43,466 bases of DNA from positions 1 to 43,466 of IMG/VR virus record IMGVR_UViG_3300021091_000146, one strand, 5' to 3'. This document shows positions 23,333 to 32,800 of this stretch, in pieces. A model generated the notes under the pieces. It made no database searches, was not told the origin of the DNA, and saw only the letters and a program-made list of their open reading frames with translations. Numbering within the stretch: the stretch's first letter is position 1; every line of letters starts with the position of its first letter. This stretch comes from a virus. A program made the translations under genes and the position numbers.

Positions 23333-25000
23333 ATGAAACCCTTAAATTTAGATAACAGACCATGTTCACCAGTATCAAGTAACTGTGTTATTTGGCAGGG
23401 TCCAGATATTGAATGCATTAATATTTGCAATGGTGATACTGTATCTGATGTTGTTGCAGCATTGGCCACTGAATTGTGTACTGTTTTAGATCAAATAAAT
23501 GTAAGTAACTATGATCTTTCTTGTTTAGGTATTACAGCATGTGGACCACAAGATTTTCAAGCTCTTATTCAGTTATTAATTGAAAAAATTTGCGAACTTC
23601 AAGAAATAACACCTGAATCTAATATTCTTAAAAATAGTGAATGTCCAGATTGTGTTGTTACAGTAGCATCATGTTTAAGAGAAACAGATCAAAGTCTTCC
23701 GGCAACAATGCAATTAGTTGAATATGTACAAGTACTTGCTAATAAAATTTGTAGTTTAATTGATCAAATAGCTTATTTACAAGTACAAATTGATAATTTA
23801 AATATAAGAGTAACTGTATTAGAAGAAGCAACTCCTTCAAGTTTTACATTACCAAGCTTTGTAGTAGATTGTACACTTGCTGATGGTGTTGTAGTTGGAG
23901 GTCAAGCATATCCAATTGACACAATACTTAATGCACTTGTAAATGATGATACTTATGGGTATTGTGAATTATTAGGAGTAACAGGACTACCAAATGATTT
24001 ATCATCTGCTGTACAAAGTGCATGTATAGTATCTTCAACTATAACATTATCCAATCCACCAGTTCCATTTGGAACTGAATATATGGGTACCTGGGTAGAT
24101 TCTCCTACAACAGTAGCTGATGCTATTACTAACTTATGGATATCAATATGTGATATTTATACTGCTTTAAGTAACAATTTATTTAATGCAGAAGATACAA
24201 ATAGTGTTGATTTAGATTTTACAGGAGGTGTATTAACTGCTAATATAGTTGATACTAATTGGGTTAATCTTTTAGGTTTTGATCATTATAGTAATGCAGT
24301 AGGGAGACCACAGTGTAGAAGAATAGGTAATCAAATTCATTTTAGAGGAGTTGTAATTGTTCCTTTGGCAAATCCAGATAATGAGTCCCAAGTAGTTCAA
24401 TATAATGGTAGTTCTTATGAAGCAATAGCAGGCTGTAAAGTTTTTGTTGGATTAGGTGGATGTACTCTTAGTCCCTTTGGAGCAATTTACTTTAATAATG
24501 ACAACTCTGTTATTCCAACTAGTATTGTTAATGCAGCAACAAATCTTGATAATGAATATGGTACAGGAATTATTATTGGTTATAGACCAATAAAATTAGA
24601 TGAAGCTGTTAATACCGGTTCTATTTTATCAGGTGCATTTCAAGTTGGTATAACTAATGACAAAAAATTGTATATATCTACATTAAAAGATCTTGAATTA
24701 ACACTTACTACTAGTAACCCATCACAAGTTGGATCTTCACATTTAAGATATATAACAAGCACCGTAAGACAAGGAGAACATGTACCTGATTATAAACATA
24801 CAAGTACTAATATTCATAATGATCCAGCTTCAGGTATACAACCATTGAATGTAGAGTTTAATACTTTTGAATATCCTTTTGATTGTAATGCTGGTGAACC
24901 AGACGAGATAGGTGGATTTTCATTTAGACTAGATGGATTAATAGCTTACTTAGATCCTTGTACAACAGATATAAAATCATATGACTGTACACCTTCTTAA
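23333..25000 (+). CDS. Fibre-like virion protein with Cys-rich N-terminal anchor
   Basis: The 555-residue protein begins with a Cys-rich anchor (PCSPVSSNCVIWQGPDIECI) followed by helical segments (VSDVVAALATELCTVLDQI; a coiled coil about 140-165, YLQVQIDNLNIRVTVLEE) and a beta-rich C-terminal half (residues 330-555). Anchor, coiled coil and beta head is a trimeric fibre layout. The GPDI-C anchor recurs in the next gene (25032) and is a pattern I recall from head- or tail-fibre proteins of Bacteroidota phages. It probably attaches to the capsid or tail collar and presents a receptor-binding head. No hydrolase motif is seen. Confidence 0.75.
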   Translation: MKPLNLDNRPCSPVSSNCVIWQGPDIECINICNGDTVSDVVAALATELCTVLDQINVSNYDLSCLGITACGPQDFQALIQLLIEKICELQEITPESNILKNSECPDCVVTVASCLRETDQSLPATMQLVEYVQVLANKICSLIDQIAYLQVQIDNLNIRVTVLEEATPSSFTLPSFVVDCTLADGVVVGGQAYPIDTILNALVNDDTYGYCELLGVTGLPNDLSSAVQSACIVSSTITLSNPPVPFGTEYMGTWVDSPTTVADAITNLWISICDIYTALSNNLFNAEDTNSVDLDFTGGVLTANIVDTNWVNLLGFDHYSNAVGRPQCRRIGNQIHFRGVVIVPLANPDNESQVVQYNGSSYEAIAGCKVFVGLGGCTLSPFGAIYFNNDNSVIPTSIVNAATNLDNEYGTGIIIGYRPIKLDEAVNTGSILSGAFQVGITNDKKLYISTLKDLELTLTTSNPSQVGSSHLRYITSTVRQGEHVPDYKHTSTNIHNDPASGIQPLNVEFNTFEYPFDCNAGEPDEIGGFSFRLDGLIAYLDPCTTDIKSYDCTPS

Positions 25001-25002
25001 TT

Positions 25003-25009
25003 GTATATA
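25003..25009 (+). promoter_or_regulatory. Weak promoter-like element GTATATA
   Basis: GTATATA, one base off the repeated GTATATT, lies 22 bases upstream of the ATG at 25032 in a 31-base gap. Support is position only. Confidence 0.3.
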
Positions 25010-25031
25010 TGTTTAATTTAAAATAAAAAAA

Positions 25032-25772
25032 ATGGCACACTCTCACACATGTAATAAAAACTGCGGATGTACAAACAGTTACACTGTAACTGCACCATGT
25101 TCACCTGCCTGTCCAGAAGTATTTAATGCATCTTGTATTGTATATACAGGACCAGACATACTATGTGGACAAGACCTTGTAATTAAAAGATATGATTATC
25201 TAGATGCTATAATCAGTAAAATAATAAACTATCTATGTGATGGTTTTGATAATATACCATTAACATCTGTAATTGGAGGCCCAAGTGGTAACTCAATTGT
25301 TACGTCAACAACAATAGGTAATGTAACAACTTATTCTATTGATTCTAAAGAAACAATTGTAGCAGCTGGCACAAATGTTACAGTAACTACTTCTGGTGGC
25401 GGTGCTCCAGCATATGATACTACTTACACTGTAAATGGAAAAGATACAACTCTTGCTCTAGCAGTAGGTGAAACAAATTTAATTCTAACTTCTACAGTTA
25501 ATCCTCTTACTAATACTACAGCTTATGTACTAAGTACAAATCTAAATTTAACACAAAAGGCTGTTGATACCTTAAATATACTTGCTGGAGGTACAGTTAT
25601 TTTTGTTCATAACTTAGGTACAAGTTATATTATAGTTTCTCTTGTTGATTCTTTATTTAATTCACTTCAAATTGGTGTAGATTATGATTATATTATAGAT
25701 AACAATAATCAAATTACTATTCAAAATTTAACGGGTGCAGCATTAAATTGTAGAGTTACTGTAATAGGATAA
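25032..25772 (+). CDS. Short fibre-like protein sharing the GPDI anchor
   Basis: The 246-residue protein has a His/Cys-rich start (AHSHTCNKNCGC), then CPEVFNASCIVYTGPDILC, matching the anchor of the 555-residue protein. Thr/Gly/Asn-rich beta repeats follow (about 85-180). The last 75 residues (TVIFVHNLGTSYIIVSLVDS to CRVTVIG) look like a small C-terminal beta sandwich of the type that caps phage fibres. It ends just before a terminator. Likely a second fibre or baseplate-attached spike using the same attachment site. Low complexity makes distant homology hard to judge. Confidence 0.72.
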   Translation: MAHSHTCNKNCGCTNSYTVTAPCSPACPEVFNASCIVYTGPDILCGQDLVIKRYDYLDAIISKIINYLCDGFDNIPLTSVIGGPSGNSIVTSTTIGNVTTYSIDSKETIVAAGTNVTVTTSGGGAPAYDTTYTVNGKDTTLALAVGETNLILTSTVNPLTNTTAYVLSTNLNLTQKAVDTLNILAGGTVIFVHNLGTSYIIVSLVDSLFNSLQIGVDYDYIIDNNNQITIQNLTGAALNCRVTVIG

Positions 25773-25812
25773 AAAAGTTACAGGTTGTTGGTTTCTGTGA
25801 CAACAAGACATT

Positions 25813-25842
25813 ACCCTCACACTTGTGGGGGTTTTGTTTTTT
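25813..25842 (+). terminator. Terminator after the fibre genes
   Basis: ACCCTCAC (25813-25820) pairs with GTGGGGGT (25825-25832, one G-U pair) around a 4-base loop, followed by a T-rich tract. A second small inverted repeat, TTGTTG and CAACAA, lies just upstream at about 25785-25806. Confidence 0.85.
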
Positions 25843-25872
25843 AGTTACATTTGTTAATGTCAATTTTTTTTA

Positions 25873-25879
25873 GTATATT
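25873..25879 (+). promoter_or_regulatory. Promoter-like element GTATATT directly before the ring-gene operon
   Basis: GTATATT follows a T-tract and ends only three bases before the ATG at 25883. If it works like the other copies, the transcript would begin at or inside the start codon, so this gene would be leaderless or the element has another use. Confidence 0.4.
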
Positions 25880-25882
25880 ATT

Positions 25883-26464
25883 ATGAAGGAATTTAATAAA
25901 CCCAATGTAAAAGCTTCTAGGTATCGACCAGAAGTGAGCACTATTTTAAACAAAGAGTTCTTTAAAAACTTTAAAAAAACACATCCAAAGTATAAAAAAA
26001 TGGATAATAAGTTGCTTAGACAGATAATTAAAAAGTTTAATCAAACTTTATATCAGACTGTTATTGATACTAGAGATGGTGTTCAATTACCGGAACAAAT
26101 AGGATGGTTATTTATTGGTACATGTCAACGTAGTAAGAAAGATAATGTTGATTATGCTAAGTCAAATAAATATGGACTTAAGGTAACAAATAATAATTGG
26201 GAAACGGATGGTAAGTTAGCAAAGATATTTTTTAGTAACTATGCACCTAAACACAAAATGAAAAATAGAGAGTTTTGGGGTTTTACTGCATCTAGAGAAT
26301 TTAAAAGAGCTGTTGCTAAATCATATCCAGAAAACTGGAATATATATGTTCAAGTTTTACCTAGTTCCAAAATTGACAAAGTATATAATAGTGCATTATA
26401 TAAAGATTACTTAAATAAAGTAAATAAAAAAGCTTTGACAAGCTATAATGAATTTGACTTATGA
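25883..26464 (+). CDS. Conserved crAss-type tail/ring-region protein, possibly HU/IHF-fold
   Basis: The 193-residue basic protein has a helical part (MDNKLLRQIIKKFNQTLYQTVI) then VQLPEQIGWLFIGTCQR, which resembles the helix-strand core of HU/IHF-like proteins with a P-x-x-G-x-L turn. The rest is Lys-, Asn- and Trp-rich. HU/IHF-like proteins adjacent to ring proteins are a known feature of crAss-like phages. It could be a structural ring component rather than a regulator. It starts a four-gene unit with ATGA and TAATG overlaps. The fold call is tentative. Confidence 0.68.
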   Translation: MKEFNKPNVKASRYRPEVSTILNKEFFKNFKKTHPKYKKMDNKLLRQIIKKFNQTLYQTVIDTRDGVQLPEQIGWLFIGTCQRSKKDNVDYAKSNKYGLKVTNNNWETDGKLAKIFFSNYAPKHKMKNREFWGFTASREFKRAVAKSYPENWNIYVQVLPSSKIDKVYNSALYKDYLNKVNKKALTSYNEFDL

Positions 26465-27123
26465 CAACAATAGGTGAAGCAGTATCAAGAGTAAGAAATA
26501 CTTTAAAAGCTGTTAAAGAAGATCCTTTCTTAACTGATAGAACAATTTATTATGCTCTTACTAAATATGGGCAAACTCTTCTTAAAAGAGAAGATAATCA
26601 ATTTAGATTAATGAAGATAAGTTCTATATTTAAAGTTCTTCCATATGTTGAATTAATTGATGTAGATAAAGTAGAGGCTGGATGTATTGGTGTTTATTCT
26701 GGATGTTACTTTAAAAGATCTAAGGAAAAACTTCCAACTATATTTGATGGTGCTCTTGGTCCTATTATACGTACAGTATCTTCTATAGATGGTTCTATTG
26801 AAATGTTTAGAACAGATCCTGGTACTTGGGTTTCTATATCTAAATCTACAACATTCAAATATAATAAGAGACCTTACTTTTGGTACCTTAATGGTTATCT
26901 ATACTGTCCTAATGTAGATTGGGATGCAATTAGAGTAGAAGCTGTGTTTGAAGGTAAAACTGAATCATGTGATACAGATCCTTGTTTAGTAAGACAAGAT
27001 GACCCATTACCTTTTCCAGAATATTTATTTTCTGAAATAGAGCAATTTGTAATTAAAGAATTAACCATGGCTATGCAGATACCAACAGATGGACCAGATG
27101 ATAGTCAAAATGTACTTAGATAA
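26461..27123 (+). CDS. Tail ring / adaptor protein
   Basis: The 220-residue protein starts with a helical segment (TTIGEAVSRVRNTLKAVKED) that is followed by LTDRTIYYALTKYGQTLLKRE, then beta-rich segments and a C-terminal helix (LFSEIEQFVIKELTMAMQIP). This is the usual plan of small adaptor/ring subunits (P22 gp4-type) that stack under the portal. The ATG overlaps the previous TGA, and the TAA overlaps the next ATG. Assignment is by architecture and by its place just before a second ring protein and the muzzle gene. Confidence 0.72.
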   Translation: MTTIGEAVSRVRNTLKAVKEDPFLTDRTIYYALTKYGQTLLKREDNQFRLMKISSIFKVLPYVELIDVDKVEAGCIGVYSGCYFKRSKEKLPTIFDGALGPIIRTVSSIDGSIEMFRTDPGTWVSISKSTTFKYNKRPYFWYLNGYLYCPNVDWDAIRVEAVFEGKTESCDTDPCLVRQDDPLPFPEYLFSEIEQFVIKELTMAMQIPTDGPDDSQNVLR

Positions 27124-28088
27124 TGGATTTCAATTATACACTTAAATATAGAACATTTGATCAGTTACTGGAAGATGTTACTATTGACTTACATACGTTT
27201 GCTCTTGAGAACATGATTGAACCTCAAACATTAATTAAACTTGTACGCAAATTAAATTATCAATTAGGTTTAAGAATAAATCAAACTAAAGAAGTTGTAT
27301 TAGATGTAACTCATCATAAAGTAAAGTTACCTGATGATTTTTATACTTTTAACTATGCACTTATTTGTGGAGACTTCAAAGAAGTTGTTGGTTATGATGG
27401 TATGGCTGGAGGAACAAATATGCAAGAAGTTAAATATAATGACTGGCCTAATCAAGTAACTCAATGTGATTGTTCAAATGATAATACATGTAATTCTGAT
27501 GCTTCTTATGGAGATACTAATATTCAACCAAGAGTATTTTTAAACTGTAAAGGAGAAGCTTATGAGCTTATTCAAGTTGTTAATCCAAGTATAACAAGAG
27601 TTTCAACATTTCTTAAACCTTTGAGAATGAAACCTAGTCAAGAGATTGAATGTGAGTGTGCAAATTTATATTATAATACTTCAGATGAAGGTTGGATTAA
27701 AAATGGTTTTCTAAATACAACATTTGAATCTGGTAAAGTTTACTTAAACTATCAAGGAGACATGGTTGATGATAATGGAAACCTTATGGTTCCTGATCAT
27801 GAACTTCTTAATGAATATTATGAGTATGCATTAAAACAAAGAATCTTTGAAAATTTGTTTATTAATGGTGAGGATGTAGCTCAAAGAATGCAACTAATGG
27901 ATGCTAAACTTAGAGAAGCAAGAAATAATGCACTTAGTTTGGTTAATACACCAAACTTTAAAGAAATGGAAAAACTTTGGTTAACAAATAGAAAAGCTAT
28001 GTATGGTAAATACTACTATATGTTTATGAGTCACTCTCCAAATAACCCATACTTAAGAGGACATTCTTCTAATAACAGAGTTATTTAA
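27123..28088 (+). CDS. Second tail ring / tail-tube-like protein
   Basis: The 321-residue protein begins with a helical region (FDQLLEDVTIDLHTFALENM, then IEPQTLIKLVRKLNYQLGLR), enters a beta core (VVLDVTHHKVKLPDDFYTFN), and ends with long helices (about residues 235-300, QRMQLMDAKLREARNNALSL). Helix-beta-helix of this type is typical of tail tubular/adaptor proteins. An inserted Cys/Asn loop (QCDCSNDNTCNS) faces outward in this model. It is coupled upstream by TAATG and lies two bases before the muzzle gene. Confidence 0.72.
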   Translation: MDFNYTLKYRTFDQLLEDVTIDLHTFALENMIEPQTLIKLVRKLNYQLGLRINQTKEVVLDVTHHKVKLPDDFYTFNYALICGDFKEVVGYDGMAGGTNMQEVKYNDWPNQVTQCDCSNDNTCNSDASYGDTNIQPRVFLNCKGEAYELIQVVNPSITRVSTFLKPLRMKPSQEIECECANLYYNTSDEGWIKNGFLNTTFESGKVYLNYQGDMVDDNGNLMVPDHELLNEYYEYALKQRIFENLFINGEDVAQRMQLMDAKLREARNNALSLVNTPNFKEMEKLWLTNRKAMYGKYYYMFMSHSPNNPYLRGHSSNNRVI

Positions 28089-28090
28089 TT

Positions 28091-29875
28091 ATGGCAAAGA
28101 AACAAGGTTTACAAGATACATCAAAAACAATTAGTGATTCATTTATTAAAGGTCTTAATAAAGATTCAGATCCTTCATTTGTTTCTGAAGGTATGTGGAC
28201 ACATGCTGTTAATACAGTAAATAATACAATTGAAGGTGACATAGGTACTTTATCTAATGAGATAGCAAATTTTTTATGTGCAACTACTGGTGCAACAATG
28301 CCAGTAACAGCAACTAAAAAATATATAATTGGTGCTATATATCTTTACTCTGATAAATGGATTATATATACAGCTGGTCATAATTCTCAAGGTAAAAGAA
28401 TAACTTCTGAAATAGGTTTATTAGAAGAGGATGTATGTAGATATCGTCCTATTGTACAAGATGCTTGTTTAAATTTTGATAAAAGATATTTAATCTCAGG
28501 AGCATCAAGAGAAAAAGAAGATTGTTCATGGCAAGTATATTGGGCTGATGGTTTTAATCCAGATAGATTTTTAAATGTAGGAGATCCAAAAACTTGGCCA
28601 ACTTCAGATTATAGTTGGTTAGGTGGCGGAGCCTTAACTATGAATTATTATTCTAATGGAGTAGATACAGATTTTTTATGGCCAGGTGTTCAGTGGGGGC
28701 AAAAGTGTACACCTGCTGTGCCATGTGAGTATTGTATAAATCTTAATAAACTAGATTGTGCAAAAATAAGACTTGCAAGGTTAATGGAAGCACCATGTCT
28801 TAATTTAACATTAGGACAATCTGGTGGTACACTTGCAAACGGAACATACTTTGCATTGATTGCATATACAATAAAAGGACAAAAAGTAACTGATTATTTT
28901 TCTCAAAGCAACAATCAATTTATATTTAGTACTAGTGATTTAAATGGTTCATTAACTTTAGAATTAGAAATAGATGAAGAAAATTTTGATGAGTTTGTAT
29001 TAGTTATAGTATCAGCAATAAATCAACAAACTGTTGCTAGTCAAATAGGTTTTTATAGTACAAATACTAAAAGAATAAGTATTGATCAAATTAATCCAAG
29101 TTTAGTTAAAGTACCACTAGAACAGTTGCCTATTACTATTCCTGTTTATGAAACGTCTGATCAAATTATTGAAGTAAATAATTATTTATTAAAAGTTGGG
29201 CCTAGAACAAAGTTTGATTTTAATTATCAACCACTAGCCAATATGATCAAAACAAAATGGGTTAGTGTTGAGTATCCGGCTGATTATTATATTAAAGGTG
29301 GTAATAAAACAAACTATCTAAGAGATGAAGTTTATACTTTCTATATTAGATGGGTATATGATACAGGAGACAAATCTGCTTCTTATCATATTCCAGGAAG
29401 AGCTCCTAGAAATTTTAATATCCCTGGTGGACCAACAAAATTTGAAACAGAAGATTATAATGATCAAGATGCATTAGCAACAGATGATGCTGTTTTTGAA
29501 ATATATAATACTGCATCTAAAAGTTCATCACCACTAGGAACATTACCAGGTGCTACCTTTAATACAACACTAAATAAATGGGTATTAGATGATGGAGGAA
29601 TTGTTCTTGCATCTGGTGATATGGGTTATTGGCAATCTACAGAAATATATCCAGATAACAGACCGGATATTTGGAATTCAAGTACATATTGTTGGACTGG
29701 TCCTGATGCACAAGTACCTACTGGTCAAACAGAAGGTCCATTTGATTTATGTGGTAAAGAAATTAGACATCATAAGTTTCCAGAAAATTTTATTAATAAT
29801 GATAGTACTACAGACACACTTCATTTTACACCTAATTTTAATGCAGCAACTTCAGGAGATGAACTTGCGAGATGA
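28091..29875 (+). CDS. Muzzle / tail stabilisation protein, N-terminal fragment before a frameshift
   Basis: The 594-residue frame is the first third of a giant protein of the crAss-like tail stabilisation (muzzle) type, which caps the ring stack. It opens with a Lys-rich start (AKKQGLQDTSKTISDSFIKG) and NKDSDPSFVSEGMWTHAVN, a segment typical of this family, followed by beta-rich domains. The frame stops at TGA 29873-29875, inside the second copy of a 13-bp tandem duplication. Removing one copy joins DELA directly to IRLMSVVFENI in the next frame, giving one protein of about 1834 residues. The fragment as written would lack the main body of the muzzle. Confidence 0.8.
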   Translation: MAKKQGLQDTSKTISDSFIKGLNKDSDPSFVSEGMWTHAVNTVNNTIEGDIGTLSNEIANFLCATTGATMPVTATKKYIIGAIYLYSDKWIIYTAGHNSQGKRITSEIGLLEEDVCRYRPIVQDACLNFDKRYLISGASREKEDCSWQVYWADGFNPDRFLNVGDPKTWPTSDYSWLGGGALTMNYYSNGVDTDFLWPGVQWGQKCTPAVPCEYCINLNKLDCAKIRLARLMEAPCLNLTLGQSGGTLANGTYFALIAYTIKGQKVTDYFSQSNNQFIFSTSDLNGSLTLELEIDEENFDEFVLVIVSAINQQTVASQIGFYSTNTKRISIDQINPSLVKVPLEQLPITIPVYETSDQIIEVNNYLLKVGPRTKFDFNYQPLANMIKTKWVSVEYPADYYIKGGNKTNYLRDEVYTFYIRWVYDTGDKSASYHIPGRAPRNFNIPGGPTKFETEDYNDQDALATDDAVFEIYNTASKSSSPLGTLPGATFNTTLNKWVLDDGGIVLASGDMGYWQSTEIYPDNRPDIWNSSTYCWTGPDAQVPTGQTEGPFDLCGKEIRHHKFPENFINNDSTTDTLHFTPNFNAATSGDELAR

Positions 29876-29881
29876 ACTTGC
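29856..29881 (+). repeat. 13-bp tandem duplication causing a frameshift
   Basis: GAGATGAACTTGC occurs twice in direct succession (29856-29868 and 29869-29881). Thirteen bases shift the frame by one and bring a TGA into frame. Deleting one copy restores a continuous open frame from 28091 to 33608. Both copies are identical, which suggests a recent event, an assembly error or a slippage site. Confidence 0.92.
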
Positions 29882-29891
29882 TATAAGATTA

Positions 29892-32800
29892 ATGAGTGTT
29901 GTATTTGAAAATATTATCTTACCTAAAGATCAAGATGGTAATGATATTCCTGGTATTGTTGGTTATGAAATTTTAAGAGGTTCCAGAGAAGCTAACAAAA
30001 CAATTGTTGCTAAAGGAATGATAAATAATTTTAGATCTTATAAACCAAGAGGAAGTGCTGGTCAATTTAAAACTGGTCTATACCAAAATTATCCTTATAA
30101 TACTATTCTTCCTATAGGATATTCAACAAATAATGGTGATCATAACTACGAATACAACGATCCTTATATAAAGAACGAAAAGAAAAATAAAGTTGATATA
30201 CATAATCAAACCGTACCAACAGATATATTTACATTTCATTCTCCTGATACAATGTTTAGTACTCCTTTTTTATCAATGACGGAGTTTAAATTATATGGAA
30301 AATTACAAGGTTATGCAGATATAAATTTTCAAGAACCAAGTGACCATCCTAAATGGAAGTTATTGGCAGATTCTGTTGCAGTAGCAATGATAGTTGCTGG
30401 TATTGCACAAGGTATTATATCTATGATTGGTAAGACAAAAACTAACTTACCTGAAATAACTTCTGCATCTGGTGCATCTGATTCATTAGGAACAGTAGCT
30501 ACAACTGCAGCAGCAGGGATAGCAGCTGCAACTCTACCTGTTACTGGTCCAGTAACAGTATGGAATAATTTTGTAGAAAGTTATCCAGGTAGTGTGGCTT
30601 CACTAACTGATGTTTTTTTAATGTTAAATAATGGTTATTCTGCTACAAGTGTTTCAACTGCAGAAAATTTGTTTATAGATTCAATGAATACTATTGCATC
30701 TAATCCTACAACTACAGGTGCATTTAATGTTACAACAAAAACAGGTACAATTGAGTTACCTGAATGGGCTTACTTGGATCCAATAACAAGATCATTAGGT
30801 GCACTAAATCAACTTGCATATTATTTTTCTGAAGGTGCTGATGTTACATTACAAGTATTTTATGCACTTGTTCCTTATAGACAATATGCAATGCAATCGG
30901 TAAGTCATGGTTATTACAGTAACATGGTTAAACTTACAACAGCACAATTAAAAAGATTTATAATTGACGAGTCCTTCTATTTAAGAGACAACATTCAGGA
31001 TGTACCAAAGTATCAAACAAATACAGGTACTTATAATACATACATAATCAACAATTTAAAAAGATCTGATGCTGTTACTGTAAGAACTAAGTCTGGTCCT
31101 TATTATAATCCTGCATATCCACAAGGAGTAACCATTGGCCCTGATTTAATTACATCTGGTTTTCAAGATAAATCATTAGTTACAATAGGAACATTAGTAC
31201 AGAATAGTTCTGATGCATTATTAATTGGACAAACTATTCCACAGTTTAATAATGATGATAAAGATAATCCTTTTAGATTACCTGTAACAAGTTACTACGG
31301 TGCTTTAAAAGGAAGAGTTAGAAATCAGTATGGTCAATTAGGAAGTGAGTATCAAATTGCAATTACTCCATGTGAGCAAAAATTATCTAACTATAATGTA
31401 CCTGAAAATACATGGACATGTCCTATAGATAATGTACAATATAAATTTAAAAGAATTGTTCGCACACCTGTTATCTTTGGAGGAGATACATATATAAATA
31501 GATACACAGAAAAGAACAATATGATGTTCTTTTATGATTGGTTATATGATCAACCAGATGGTTTTGAATTTAATTACTACTTACGTAGTATGATTCCTTT
31601 AGCTAGATTTAAAGTCAACAGTATTAAATATGATGCTGGATTTTTATCAGAGTTAGTAAACTTTACATCTCCCGCTGTACCAGGTACAGGAGGTTTACCT
31701 GGTGCTTTTTATAATATGGATTATTATGTTTGTGAAAATTGTTTAGGTATACCTAATAATGATAGACTTTACAATTATGCTACTGACGTTGAAGAAGTAA
31801 ATTTTTTAGGTGATAAATATGAAGGTTTATGGTCTGTAAGAAATGCATATTTTTATCTTGCTAATTCAGGTATAAGAGATTTCTTTGTAGAGTCTGATGT
31901 TCTGGTTGATTTTAGAAAGCAAAGTACAAGAGAAGGAGGTAAACATTATGATCCGTATAGATATACAGATTATATTGCAATGCAAGATATGAACCCAGGA
32001 GTTATGGGTAAACTAAGTGAATATATTTATGATTATTCACTAAGTGTATCTAAACTATATAATCAATATTTTTCTGCAGGGGCTATACAATCAATATATT
32101 ATAATCCTAAAATAGCTAAATTATGTTACGCTTATTATCCTGATAGAATTGTTTACTCTTTACCACAACAAGATGAAGCAATAAAAGATAGTTGGTTTAT
32201 ATATTTAATAAACAACTACAAAGAATTTAAAGGTCAGATATCTGGAGTTAAAGCAATAAACAAAAGTGGTATATTCATTACGTTTAAAAATGAAAGTCCT
32301 CAGATGTTCCAAGGTGTAGATACTCTTGAAACAGATCTTAATACAAAGATTACTATTGGTGATGGAGGTTTATTTTCACAACCACAACAAGCTGTGACAA
32401 ATGCAGATAAAGCCTATGAATATGGTTCATCACAAAATAGATTATCAGTTATTTCTACTCCTGTAGGAGTATTCTACATGTCCCAAAATCAAGGACGTAT
32501 ACTTACATATGGTCAAGGACTTCAAGAAATATCTCAGGCAGGTATGAAATGGTGGTTTATATTATATATGCCATACAGACTTACAGAAGATTTTCCAGAT
32601 TATCCTTGGCAAGATAATCCAGTAGCAGGAATTGGTTGTCAAGCTACATTTGATAGTTCAAGTACAATATTATACTTTGCTAAAAAAGATTATTATTTAA
32701 AAGATGAATTCAAAGGTAGAGTAAAATATCAATCACTAAATCCTGATGGTACTGGAGATAACTTTATTTTAGATAATAATATTAATCTTATTTTTTATTT

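Noticed and set aside
29589-29868. Upstream extension of the muzzle C-terminal frame from a Met at 29589
   Set aside because: This stretch is already well coded by the first frame (beta-rich, in-family). The second frame becomes meaningful only after the 13-bp duplication.
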